A stretch of DNA of 64,000 nt from Umbelopsis ramanniana AG (taxonomy: Eukaryota > Mucoromycota > Umbelopsidomycetes > Umbelopsidales > Umbelopsidaceae). The stretch spans positions 124,001 through 188,000 of the forward strand of contig NW_026252108.1 in NCBI RefSeq assembly GCF_025399195.1, read 5' to 3'. Position numbers and translations under genes: made by a program. Below the pieces are notes generated by a model. That model made no database searches, was not told where the DNA came from, and saw only the letters and a program-made list of their open reading frames with translations. Position 1 is the stretch's first letter; the number at the start of each line of letters is the position of its first letter. Of the stretch, positions 39,702 through 51,090 are shown piece after piece.

Positions 39702-41018
39702 ATGACTGACGGTTTATCTCGAGATGAACTTTTGAACGCTGGAAGACAAAAGGTTGGTCACTTTGGTTCAGTGAAAGTTTATTTCTGAGCATCCTAATGC
39801 TTATTTTATTTTTTTGAATGTCCTTTGCAGCTCAGGAATTTCCAACGGAGACAAAGTCTGAAACAGCAACGGCGATATTCTGTAGATCAGGGCATCGGTC
39901 ATGGTGCCCCACAGCCTACCGAGAGTACATCTCTCAAGTTATCTGATTCCCAAGGCAGACACTCTCTGCCTTCTCGCATAGTTATAGCTCGTCGGAGCAA
40001 CAGTCTAAAACACAGTCGATCCAGCTCCTATGGCGCGTCGTCGTTATTATCGCCTACCTTGACTGTATCAAGTGTTGGGAGTATCCATCTCACCACTGTA
40101 CAAGAAGACAAGTGGGTATTGTATTTTCATTGGTGGTTTTTGATATGATCATGAGACTAATGAATATACAGCCTTACGTCTTCTTTTGGAGACATGAGTT
40201 TACCCTCTCCCCCGGCTGATCCACGACCGCAGGTATAAAATTATTTTTTAACTTGTGTAGTAGAATGGGGGTAAGTTTATCTGATACTAACCATCTATCT
40301 ACAGGGAACTTCTTACCTTCAAAATGACCAAGAATCATCCAGCATACATACTGAAGAGGACATACCGATGCCTTCTCACCGGAATGGCACAGACGCCTTA
40401 CCTGAAAGTCTTGCTTCCCAATTTCCAGCAACTGTGGCAAACTCACATGAAGAAGACGAGAGACCAAACAAGTTTACTGGCCATCTCGAAGAATCTTTAA
40501 TATGGATACGCCAAAATGCTAGATTGTCCGATGAGCGGCAACAAATTTTAAAGCAGCTGGAAAAAGAAAAGGCTGAAAATGAGAAAATCCAGAATGAACT
40601 AGATGAATTAAAAAACGTTCACCAGGCAACGCAACGGTCCTGGTCTCGCATCAACGAAGATCTTCATGCGCAGCTACGGCTGGTGACCAAACAGAAGCAG
40701 TCATTAGTAGCGGATAAAGGCGTCATGAATGCGACTAAATTGATGTTGAATGAAATGGATCAACTACGACACGACTTGGATCAACGAGACGATTTGATAG
40801 CACAGCTGTTCGGACGTCATGTGGGTCAAATTGACAGTGAAACTAGCACTCAAGATAGCTATGATGCTTCGCAGGAGCCTCTTTTTATACCACCCTCCGA
40901 TGATGCCAAGCGACAAATACGACGTTTACGAGAAGAAAGAGATGCTTGGAAACAGGTAGCGCGAAATTTGGAGATGCGAGTTGTTGAGCTTTCTGGTCGT
41001 TCTGGTAACGGCTTGTAG
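39702..41018 (+). CDS. Golgin-like coiled-coil protein
   Basis: Four exons (39702-39752, 39831-40111, 40172-40232, 40305-41018), 368 residues. The N-terminus reads LSRDELLNAGRQKLRNFQRRQ. It resembles the short amphipathic E-L-L-x-A-G-R-x-K-L-x-x-F-x-x-x motif at the start of several golgins (GM130-like). The middle is Ser-rich and disordered. Residues about 195-280 form a coiled coil (LSDERQQILKQLEKEKAENEK onward). A final helix (DDAKRQIRRLREERDAWKQV) closes the protein. No enzymatic motif. Golgi or vesicle tethering is an inference from the N-terminal motif only. It shares a 193-bp divergent promoter with the NDP kinase gene. Confidence 0.65.
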
Positions 41019-41285
41019 CTTACGGTTCATAGCGTAGCATATACCTCTGGTCAAGAAAGATCATATTGTAACATACCCAAATCAAACTTGCATTCAGAAA
41101 AACTTTCCATCGAATCACTCCTACACTATTATTATTTTTTGTTCGATTCGCAATCGCTCTACGGTTTCATTTTATTGTGGATGAAAGAATTATACAGAAA
41201 AATGGCCAGACTGTTTTTTTAGGGGTGTGTGATACGGGAAAAGAGACACGCTCATGAAAAGTGTAGTTCATACTCCCGTGTGAAT

Positions 41286-43313
41286 TTAACGGCGGGAGCT
41301 GTAGACGTGGGCGAAACCGCGGGTAGCAGCACGCTTGAGCTTCTGGTGAGCAGCCTTGAGGTCATCAACGTTAGCCTCATCAGCGTTCAAGTCCATAAGC
41401 TCCATAGCCTCTTGAAGAGCGGTCTCAATGGTCTCGCGGTCACCACGACGGATCTTGAGAGAAATGTTGGGGTCGGTGATGTTGTTCTCGACCTGGTAGA
41501 CATAGCTCTCGAGATCTTGCTTGGCAGAGATAACAGCCTCACGTTCCTTATCGCTCTCAGCGTTCTTGGCAGCATCGTTGACCATACGGTCGATGTCAGC
41601 AGCGGAGAGACGGGTAGAGTTGGAGATGGTGACGTTAGCCTTGCGGCCAGTAGCCTTGTCTTGAGCGGAAACCTTCAAGATACCGTTGGCATCAATGTCG
41701 AAGGTACACAAAAGCTCAGGAACACCACGGGGAGCGGGGATAAGGCCAGAGAGTTCGAACTCACCGAGAAGGTTGTTCTCCTTGGTCATGAGACGCTCAC
41801 CTTCGTAGACGGGGAATGTAACTTGGGTCTGGTTATCAGCAGCGGTGGTGAAGACCTTGGACTTTTGGGTAGGGATGGGGGTGTTACGGGGAACAACAGT
41901 GGCCATGATACCACCTTGCATCTCAATACCGAGAGAAAGGGGAACAACATCCAAAAGAAGAAGATCTTGGGTCTTCTGGTTACCGGCTTGGTTGGTCAAG
42001 ACAGCAGCTTGAACGGCAGCACCGTAAGCAACAGCTTCATCAGGGTTGATGCTCTTGTTAAGCTCCTTTCCGTCGAAGAAATCTTGGAGAAGAGATTGAA
42101 TCTTGGGGATACGGGTGGAACCACCAACAAGAACAACTTCGTGGACATCCTTCTTGTCGATCTTGGAGTCCTTGAGGACACGGGCAACAGGGTCAATGGT
42201 ACCGTTGAAGTGAGCGGAGTTGATCTCCTCGAACTTGGCACGGGTGATGTTGGCCTGGAAATCGACACCATCGAAAAGAGAGTCGACCTCAACAGTGGTC
42301 TGGGTGAGGGAAGACAAGGTACGCTTAGCACGCTCGGAAGCGGTGCGGAGACGACGGAGAGCACGAGCATCACCAGAGATGTCCTTCTTCTGCTTACGCT
42401 TGAATTCTTGGACAAAGTGGTTGACGAGGGTGTTATCGAAATCTTCACCACCAAGATGGGTGTCACCAGCGGTGGCCTTAACGGCGAAAACACCACCGGA
42501 GATGGTCAAGAGGGAGACATCGAAAGTACCACCACCCAAATCGAAGATGAGAACGTTCTTCTCCTTCTTGTCGCTAGCATCAAGACCGTAGGCAATGGCA
42601 GCAGCAGTAGGCTCGTTAATGATACGGAGAACTTCCATACCAGAAATGGTACCGGCATCCTTGGTAGCCTGACGTTGAGAGTCGTTGAAGTAGGCAGGGA
42701 CAGTAATGACAGCCTTGGCAACCTTCTTGCCGAGCTTGGCCTCAGCGATTTCCTTCATCTTGATCAAGACCATGGAGGAGATCTCTATTGTATGAGTCGG
42801 AGCATGGAGTTAGTGACCAAGCCACCAAATTATGTCAAAGTAGTCCCAACTAAAAAAAAATAACAAATTTTTTTACCTTGAGGAGAGTAGGTCTTGGTTT
42901 CACCTTCGAATTCGACTTGAATGAAAGGGTTGGTCTCCTTCTCAACAACGGTGAAGGGCCAGTTCTTCATATCGGCCTTGACTTCTTGGTCATCGAAACG
43001 ACGACCGATAAGACGCTTGGCATCGAAGACGGTGTTCTTGGGGTTCATAGCAGCCTGGTTCTTGGCAGCATCACCGACCAAGCGCTCGTTGTCAGAGAAG
43101 GCAACATACGAAGGGGTGGTGCGGTTACCTTGCTCGTTGGCAATGATTTCAACACGTTCGGATTCCCAAACACCGACGCAGGAGTAAGTAGTACCCAAAT
43201 CTTGTAGGTAATGAAAGCAAGTTAGATTGATTGCAGTGATCTTGGTAAGACTACTAGTTACTGCTGTACATACCAATACCAATGGCGCCCTCGTAAGTGT
43301 TTTCGGCAGACAT
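41286..43313 (-). CDS. ssb1: Ribosome-associated Hsp70, Ssb type
   Basis: Chaperone for nascent chains at the ribosome tunnel, working with RAC (Zuo1-Ssz1) by family. Three exons (43274-43313, 42877-43200, 41286-42784), 620 residues; yeast Ssb1 has 613. The ATPase domain has [25 protein letters not shown] and [11 protein letters not shown]. It ends at [12 protein letters not shown] with no GGMP repeats and no EEVD, the Ssb pattern (yeast Ssb ends in MSSR) rather than the cytosolic Ssa pattern. Internal blocks such as [20 protein letters not shown] and SLFDGVDFQ are also Ssb-like. Codons are strongly C-ending with AAG for Lys, consistent with very high expression. A telomere-type box in the promoter fits co-regulation with ribosomal protein genes. 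Confidence 0.93.
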
Positions 43314-43914
43314 GTTTGTCGAGCTAATGTTAGGGAGAGGAAAAGAGAAGGAACTAATTTTTCATCACAAAAAAAATTCTTTGTAGCGGACAATTAGTGG
43401 AATTTGATTGGTTAATCTGCAAAGCAGACAAACACCTAAAAAAAAAAAAAAAGAAAAGAGCGGAGAGTGAAGGCTGGCGGATAGGTGAACCGCAGCCTCA
43501 AAGCAAAAGAGGAGAGCACGAATCCAAAGCCTTGAAAAAAAAGCGACCAAATCCACGTCAATAAAGAAGACACTGGCATAATAGAATAGATAATAAAGAA
43601 GTATGTAAAAAAATGACAGTCCTTCATCAATAAAGGCGGTTCCAAGCCATCGTCTCGACCCACATGTAACCCTAACCCAACAAACGCAGCAGCCACACAC
43701 ACCCACACCCAGCAGCACTCTTCGGTCAACCTTGTGGTTCTCTGGCAGTAATTCTGGTTTCTTTCTTTCCAAGCTTCGAAACAACATCCCTTTAACCCAA
43801 GCCAGCATCTATCTTTGAGCCTATATAGTATATATTATCTGGGATATATATTATATCACTCTTCCCTCCTCACCTCGATATATGTGTCAACGCTTACTTT
43901 CTCACATTCTATAA
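43314..43914. promoter_or_regulatory. Divergent promoter ssb1 / Zn2Cys6 factor, with telomere-type box
   Basis: This 601-bp region has AACCCTAACCC at 43668-43678, nearly two units of the TTAGGG-type telomere repeat. Such boxes recruit Tbf1/Rap1-type factors at fungal ribosomal protein genes. A C/A-rich tract follows (about 43,683-43,715), and a strongly AT-rich TATATA cluster lies at about 43,825-43,857, about 60-90 bp before the ATG of the rightward gene. Regulation is inferred from these motifs. Confidence 0.5.
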
Positions 43915-46900
43915 ATGTCATCAATGTTCGTACAAGACCAACATGCGGGTTCTGGCGCAGGTCAACCATCTCAACAAAAACCAGATCAATCTCGGCCGAA
44001 GAGACCACGTTCAAGCTTGGCTGTAAGTGGATTCATAACCCCCTTGGTGTAGTCTTCCCGCTCATGCCGAAACTCATTTTGTCTATATTTTTCTCTATGC
44101 CCTTGATAGTGTATTCGGTGTCGAAAGAAGAAGGTCAAATGTGATTTTGTCCAGCCTACATGTGGCCGTTGTTCAATTGCTGGACTTCCTTGTAGTTATG
44201 CTACTCCACCTCGACGTGTAGATGGCCATGCCTTCGATCAACTTGGTAACCACGTTGAGGAATTGAAAGAAAGGATGCAAAAAATGCAGTCAGAGTTGGC
44301 CAAAATGAAGAACAATCTGCATCCTTTCAATCCCTCTTCTTCTAATGCCTCTGGCTCAAATCAAACCGAGGAAGAAGACAATCGCTATAGCCCTAATTTC
44401 GATCCTCTCAGTCAACACCAATTTAACCCACGCAATAGCATGAGTTTGATTGCCCCTCCGCCTCAAATGCCTCCTGCCCAACAACAACCAGTCACTTGGA
44501 AGCTATCTTTATCTCCATCTGGTCTCCGCATCGATACCAATATCGCTAGTGTGGCCGATTTATACCGAATTCTGTTGAATGGTATCTCCCAGTTGAACAT
44601 CAATACCGATTCTACTAATTTGTTCAGTACGGACTCCATTCGTGGTGAAGGTAGCAAGTCACGCTCAAAGGGCTGGAACAAGAAAGCTTCAAAAGCTATT
44701 GAGACCGCAGGCCCTGCTGGCGTTGCTGGTGATACCAAAGCAAGCCCTCCTGTCGGAGTGGCGCCCGATTCCACAACAGGCAATGCACAAGGCAGACTGT
44801 GGGAGGTCGATGATCGTGAAGCCCGTGCTATTCAGCAAGAGCGTATTAGACAGAAAAACGAGTCGGAAGGAGTACCGCAGCATACACTTGATCACCTCAT
44901 GCACAACACCTATCATCGCTGCTTTATGGCCTACGAAATCGTTGACAAAGAAACTTTCATGGAGCAATATTCATCTGTGCAAGGCCTGGACCCTCTGTTG
45001 TTGAACTCCATCTATGCTTGGGCATCTAAACATGGATGTATTTATCATAATGTAAACTCAGATCGAGATCCTACTACCATGGGCGATCCATATTTCAAGA
45101 ATGCTCGACAACTGCTTAAAAAGTGCTTTGATGTCAGCTCTCCTACCACTATTCATGCGTTACTCAATCTTTACATGTATCAGCTCAGTAGTGAACGCTC
45201 TAGCTTGGCCTATCTTTATATTGGTCTTGCTATTCGTATGGCTCAAGATCTCAAGTATCACAAGAAGGATTACGTTCCTGCAGACCCAAAGCAACGCGAA
45301 ACAAGCAAGCGACTTTGGTGGTCCGCTTACTGGCTTGACCTGTGTGCTGCTTTAGAATCCAACAGACCCACTATGGTGGATGACAAAGATTGTGATATTG
45401 ATTATCCAGTTAAATTGGATTCAGAAGATGATGAAACTGGTTACCGTATTGATTTCTGTGTGCATTCCATCAAGTTGATGAAGATTCGCAAAGACATCAC
45501 CAAGCATTTACCTTCTGAGCAATCTGGTCAGTCGCTGCTCTCCGCCATTTCTAAACTTGAAAATTCATTGACCAACTGGTTAAATGAACTGCCTCAATAT
45601 CTTCATTTCGAACAAGATGAAACTTTGCAAAAAACCGGCACCTTCTGTGATGAGGCTAGACTGATATTGAACATTCAATACCAAACCACCTGGATCATGC
45701 TTCATCAATTCTTCCTTCCCAAACAAGATCAGACCGCTACTCCAGTGGCGCTATTATCATTGAACATTTGCACCAAGTCCGCCAATTTCATTACGCGAAT
45801 GCTTGACATCTACGCCAATAACCTCAGTTGGTGTCAATTCTTCCATAACATGGACGGTATCATTGCTAGTGTCGGTATACATCAAGTGAATGCTCAGTCT
45901 AGCGAGAAAGAGGTTGCTTTGCTGGCAAAGCGTAATCTGATCATCACTTCCAACGTACTTCGTGATTCACCTTTGGTATATATGGAGAAGATCAATGAGA
46001 TTATTGACAGTATTGACGATTACATGCGTAAGAACAACTTCCCAACTGATTTGAATCAACTTCCCGCTGTCAGTGAGAATTCCGTCAATCAGCAATCCAT
46101 TTCGTCTGTTTTCCATCCTGCCATCTTTGAAACTTCACCAAAGCCAAAAGCTTCCCCCAACTCAGGTTCGCTCAATCAGTTTGGTCAAATGAAGTCCCCG
46201 CAAGCCAGTCACCAGCCACCGTCTATGATGAGTCCTGGTATGCCAGGTATGGGCCAAGCACCGCAAAAGCAGCAGCAGCAGCAACAACAACCCAAGGTAC
46301 CAGGAGGCCAGCAACGTATACCCAATCAACAAGGCGTTCGAATGCAAAGTGGCTCTTTCCAACAGCAGCAACAAAACAACACTGGTATGCCAACCAATGC
46401 GGGTATGCAAAATATGATGACCAGTATGTCCATGCCTTCAGGGTCATTTATTGCACCTCAAATGCAAAATCCTGGTCAACTTGATAACCAGAATTCGGCC
46501 GATAGCGTTTTGCTGGATTCCAACATGCAGCTATTCAATGACCCAGGTCTAGTCAGTGGCTTCAACATCGATGGCAGCAATGATAATGGAAATACCGATA
46601 TGAGTCAATTGTTGTTCCGCAACGTTGGGGTCAATCTTGTTGATCCGTCTGGCAATTTGCAAAATGCTCAGCATCTTTTCCAACCCATGAGTTCACCTTT
46701 TGAACATCCAAATTCAAATGCCTTCATGTCACCGCAAGCTGGTCAACAAAATTTTGCTCCTTCTTCACGAACCCCCACTCCCAGCGCTTCATTCAATCAG
46801 TCTAATGTACCTACTTCTACTGCTGGCCCTAATTATTTTGATCAATCTCGACCCAATGCCAATGCTCAGCAATATCAACAATACCTAGGAGCTCATAACC

Positions 46901-47325
46901 TATTCCAAAATATGCAGCAGCAACAGCAGCAACAGCAATCACAAGCTCAACAAACATCACCACAACCTTTTGCCAGCTCAATGATGGGACGACCTCCTTT
47001 CGCTGGACAACAAACACAGCTTGGCATACAAGGTGAACATGGTGATCAGCAGTCGCCAAGTGGCACAGGTTTTGTTGGAGGAGACACCGGTAACTTCTTT
47101 GATCAAATGAACATGGATCCAGCTACCATGAGCGCTCTTTTCTATGGTACACCCGTGGTGGGTAACGGACCCGAAGGATATGGAGACTTTTCATTTGGAA
47201 GTGGTGGTCAAGATCTTGGTGGATTTACTGGCCTTGATCCAAACCTACAGCAACAGCAAATGCCAGGGAGTAGCGCGGCGAGTAGAAAACGAGTTCACCC
47301 ACCTGAATGGGATGAAAATGCATAG
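43915..47325 (+). CDS. Zn2Cys6 fungal transcription factor with poly-Q tail
   Basis: Two exons (43915-44022, 44110-47325), 1107 residues. The binuclear zinc cluster starts at residue 37. Its six cysteines are spaced 2-6-6-2-6 (CIRCRKKKVKC, then TCGRCSIAGLPC) and are followed by a heptad-like dimerisation helix (LGNHVEELKERMQKMQSELAK). The fungal_trans regulatory domain lies at about residues 235-500, with LDHLMHNTYHRCFMAYEIV and RLWWSAYWLDLCAALESNRP. From about 660 on it is Gln/Met/Asn/Pro-rich with pure Q runs at about 46,270-46,290 and 46,913-46,937, probably an activation region. It resembles the large XlnR/Rgt1-like class in layout but the target pathway cannot be told. A sub-kilobase divergent promoter is shared with ssb1. 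Confidence 0.88.
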
Positions 47326-47813
47326 ACTAACACGCCAACAATCAGTACCAAAAACACCATCCTTATCAAAAGAAAACCACAAAAAAAGGGGAATTTTTCA
47401 ACTTTCTTATATTCTACTCTTGTATTTTGAGCACGCCGTTGTTTGTTACTCGCTGCACCTAGTTTTGCTGTTTCTTTGTGAAGATACCTTATAAATTTTT
47501 TTTTTATTTCCTCTCTTATCTCTTTCTTTTTTCTTCTCCTATGTAATTGCTTCTTCTTTCTTCTATCTTCAATCTATATAAAAGAGCATCTTTTTATATA
47601 TCGCGGTAGCCTGCATATTAAAAAAACAAAAAACAAAGGGCAACTGGGTCATACTTTTCTTCGGGTGTAAAAGTGGAATAATGGTATTTACATCTCAATG
47701 TATCGCTGTATTCAGCGTCTAAGACAATGGGGGGGGGTTTTTTTGGTAGTGATGGTAAGGGCATGGGAGATAATACTATTACAGGCAGAAACAGCAAATG
47801 AGAGATATGATTT
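47326..47813. other. Convergent 3' intergenic region
   Basis: A T/C-rich tract at about 47,490-47,570 probably belongs to the 3' UTR or polyadenylation region of the Zn2Cys6 factor; a G/T run lies at about 47,728-47,742. No gene seen. Confidence 0.6.
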
Positions 47814-48589
47814 TTAAACCAAAAGAGTTCTTTCACGTTGCTCTCGCAATTGGGTAATGTCCATTTCGGCGTAAAACACGTTACGAATAGACGCTCGTAA
47901 ATTCACATCGACCACCAGCTCATGTTCATATCCAATCGGTGGTTCTTGGATTTCCGCGCTCTCCTCCTCTATCCGTTCATGGTTACTGCTAGATGTGTCA
48001 TTGCCTGCTGCTGCTGCTACATTGGCTGCGGTTGTAGTGACTCTTTGCAGTAACGCCGATGTCAGGCTTGATGATGTAAAAATCAGAATTACTTGAAAAC
48101 ATAAAATAATGAAATCCAAGACTATGAGTCGTAACTTTGATGGCTTGTAAACTGGAATCATAAGCAAATGTTTAGCACATTTCTGATAAATATGAAGAGG
48201 CATTTCATAAACACCAACGTCATATAGCGTAGTTGGGCACTCTATACTTACCACGACCGACGAAGTCAATCAAAAGACCATATTGCGCAGGCTCCGATGT
48301 TGCGTGCAATAGCAGACAAAGTATAAATCCTCCCAGTGCAATACCAAGTGCCGTTCTCAATGTTCGGGCAATCGATCTTGGAGATAAAAACTAGAAATGC
48401 AAGTTTAAATCAAAACACCATCCGTACTACGTGCTCTCGCGAAGCATCCAGAAAAGACCTTACCAACTGGATCAGTATCCGAAAGAGCAAGACCAGTAAG
48501 CTGGCATCCAGTAAATATATGTATGCAAACTGGCAATACAGTAAAAAGTCGAGAGACCGTATGACATCTCGCTTAGCATATAAGCCCAT
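47814..48589 (-). CDS. DUF1746 protein, Dsc4-like (Dsc E3 ligase complex)
   Basis: Three exons (48464-48589, 48252-48390, 47814-48151), 200 residues. The DUF1746 layout is visible: KRDVIRSLDFLLYCQFAYIY with LLDASLLVLLFRILIQ, a second membrane segment, YGLLIDFVGR, and LRLIVLDFIILCFQVILIF. It has three to four membrane helices and an acidic soluble tail. In S. pombe and Aspergillus this family is Dsc4/DscD, a subunit of the Golgi Dsc ubiquitin ligase that processes SREBP. The start at 48589 is the first in-frame ATG before the domain. The last exon must begin at 48151; an acceptor further upstream in the gene puts a stop in frame. Confidence 0.75.
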
Positions 48590-48802
48590 CTTGCTCCCGA
48601 TTTGCTTGCAATGTTGGTTGCAAAGTGGACTCACAGGGATGCATTTTTACCCGCTACATGATGATCATTGATCACCTGACATGTTAATTTCCATTTTCAC
48701 GGTTTTTGGGTCTCCGAACAACTTTTTTTTTGGAAGGTATCCCTCTCACCAGCTTCATCTTGCTACTCGTTCATCCGCTCTTCCAATTCACAAAGTGCCA
48801 AC

Positions 48803-50846
48803 ATGGCAAGATCTCAAGACTTCTTACCTCTGCATAGCAGATCTGGTAATCGTTCCTTAGCGCACTATGCCAGACTGGTCACATCACGGCGAAACCTACT
48901 CTACAAAGTCATCATAGCTGGATTCCTCATTACCATGCTACTATACGCTACTACACGACCAGTAGCACATAGCAATTCTATGTTTTCAGATCAAGTCATC
49001 TCGCCGGACGAGATCAAAAATAATCCAATAAGCAAACCAGACTGGTCCAAGGAGAGCTTGAGTACGGACATCCTGAATAGACGAAGTATTTACACCCCCC
49101 AAATGTTCACTCCCGAGCAACTCAAGCACAATGGTCTAAAGCCTGTCACCGCTGTCCTCCTGGGATGGAAGCGCTTCGAGTCTTTGAAGTTTGTCATCCA
49201 ATATCTTACAAGATATCCTTTTATCAAAGAAATCATCATTTGGAACAACAACTTGGATACCAGACTCAATATTGCTGTAAGTATTAAAGCTAACTGTAGT
49301 GCTTTTTTGTCAGACAACTTATGCTCTTGCCACTTGTAGGACTTTGATTTGGATGTTGCTCAATCAATGCATGTTGAAGTTAGAGTCTTTAATTCATATG
49401 AAAACTTGCACGATACCGCAAAATACACCACATGCTCCATGGCCCAATATGAATTTTGTTACTTTCAAGACGACGACTGGTTAAATGTGTACATGGACAG
49501 CATGTATACTAACTTTTTGCGTTATCCGGATCTCATTCATTCCAACACCATGCCCATCATTCACCTTGAACACAAGCGATGGCAGTTCACCAACCCTGGT
49601 AAGACATTACATACCTGCATTGAATGTTCGCCACATGATGCTAACCGTCGTTCAAAAAGAAATCAATATGCACACTGGTTTTACTTGGCTTGGTTGTGGA
49701 GCATTTGTTCCGAGATGGAAAGTCCAAAATTTCCTTGCTCAATTAGGCTCAGCAGGACTTGGAAAAGATCGTCTCCGCTTGGCAGACATGTACTTCTCCA
49801 TATGGACAAATCAATATCCATGGCAATTATCCAATCCGCTTAATCCGTTGGATCAGAACGAAGGCTGGAGTGATGGTGTCGATCAATGGGCTATTGTCTA
49901 TCAGAATGTGGTATGTGCTACGTTGCAAGATCTAACCGTTTTCAGAAAAAATGCTTAATTTTTTTGCTTTCCATGCCTCGTTTACAGTATGATGCAGCAT
50001 CTCGACTCTATACAGCATTAGAAGCAAACGCTGTCTTGACCAGAAATGACTATTTTATGCGAGATGAAGAAGAACCAAAGGCGGCAGACAGAGATGTTCG
50101 GTAAGTTCAACAATCATGCATCGTCGCTGGGTATGTCTTGCAAATCTAATCCAAGCTCTTTCCCCACGTAGTGCCCCTTGCTATAATGATAGATGTCTCT
50201 TTATTACCAGCATGGAGCCTTTCCCTGCTCCTGAAAGCGTTGCGTTTGACAATGTTAACATCACTCATGTTAAAGATCAAGAAGCTATCTTTAATACTTT
50301 GGACTTCCCCAGTAACACATTCTGGGATGAGCATGCTTACCACAAGGCCGTTGATGGTAATCCCAACACATGCTGGAATAGCTACAGAAGTAAGTATCGA
50401 GGAAAAAAAATATATTTTGTGGATGTGAGAAACTGACATATACCAAACAAACCCGACCTATATAGAACCTTCTAAAGGCGACAATTTTGGGTTACGGTTC
50501 GTACGAAATACGAAAGCAAATACCTTTACCATCACATTTTCCAAAGACAGCACCGCTTTTGAAAATGCGCTGTCTTTATCTGCCATTGGTGTAGCAAGCG
50601 AAGAATGGGTTAGTGTTTTTGTCAAGTATACCACATTGCTCTCTGTTATTGACCAAATCTTTCATGCTCTTTTAGATTCCTTGTCAGTCGCAAGTCGTCC
50701 ACAGTAGTCACGTAAACCAAATTTCATTCAGCTTCCATTGTCCATCTACTGAAGCCGGTATCAAGGGAATCCGTGCTACGTTTACCCAAGATATGTCGGA
50801 CTCAGTCGACGTTTGCGGCCTTGCACTAGATGACTTTTCCGTTTAG
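48803..50846 (+). CDS. Type II membrane glycosyltransferase-like protein with discoidin-like tail
   Basis: Seven exons: 48803-49276, 49340-49598, 49660-49910, 49988-50100, 50172-50389, 50466-50608 and 50676-50846; 542 residues. A single membrane anchor (LLYKVIIAGFLITMLLYATT, about 33-52) follows a short basic cytosolic tail, the usual Golgi type II layout. The lumenal GT-A-like fold begins at VTAVLLGWKRFESLKFVIQY with EIIIWNNN, and has an acidic FQDDDW cluster (about residue 200) in the DxD position. INMHTGFTWLGCGAFVPR then forms the probable acceptor side. The last about 150 residues (KAVDGNPNTCWNSYR, then FTITFSKDS) resemble an F5/8 type C (discoidin) module. The family resembles GT64/GT2 chains but is not firmly identified; substrate unknown. 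Confidence 0.65.
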
Positions 50847-51090
50847 ATTTTTTAACGGCGGATATATTCACTGTATTTATTGATCATGCACCACCAATCA
50901 AATCAAAAGAAATTACAATCACTTAAGCTATAATAAACACTCTCTGGGTGATAAGGCAAACATTACGCTTTGAAATCCCAAGGTTGTGCTGTAATTCACG
51001 TGACTTCCCTTTTAAAGGTGGCCTTACATCGTCCGCACTTTCGCTGACTTGTGAAGTTGCACACCCAGCTGAAAGGTTAACGACGGCTCC

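Noticed and set aside
41229-42863. 544-codon ORF on the plus strand opposite ssb1
   Set aside because: It is exactly antisense to the highly biased Hsp70 coding sequence. Such long mirror ORFs are a known artefact of Hsp70 codon usage, and the protein is a repetitive Leu/Gly/Val/Thr string with no domain.
46162-47059. Minus-strand ORFs rich in LLLLL opposite the Zn2Cys6 factor
   Set aside because: They are the complement of CAG/CAA poly-Gln runs.
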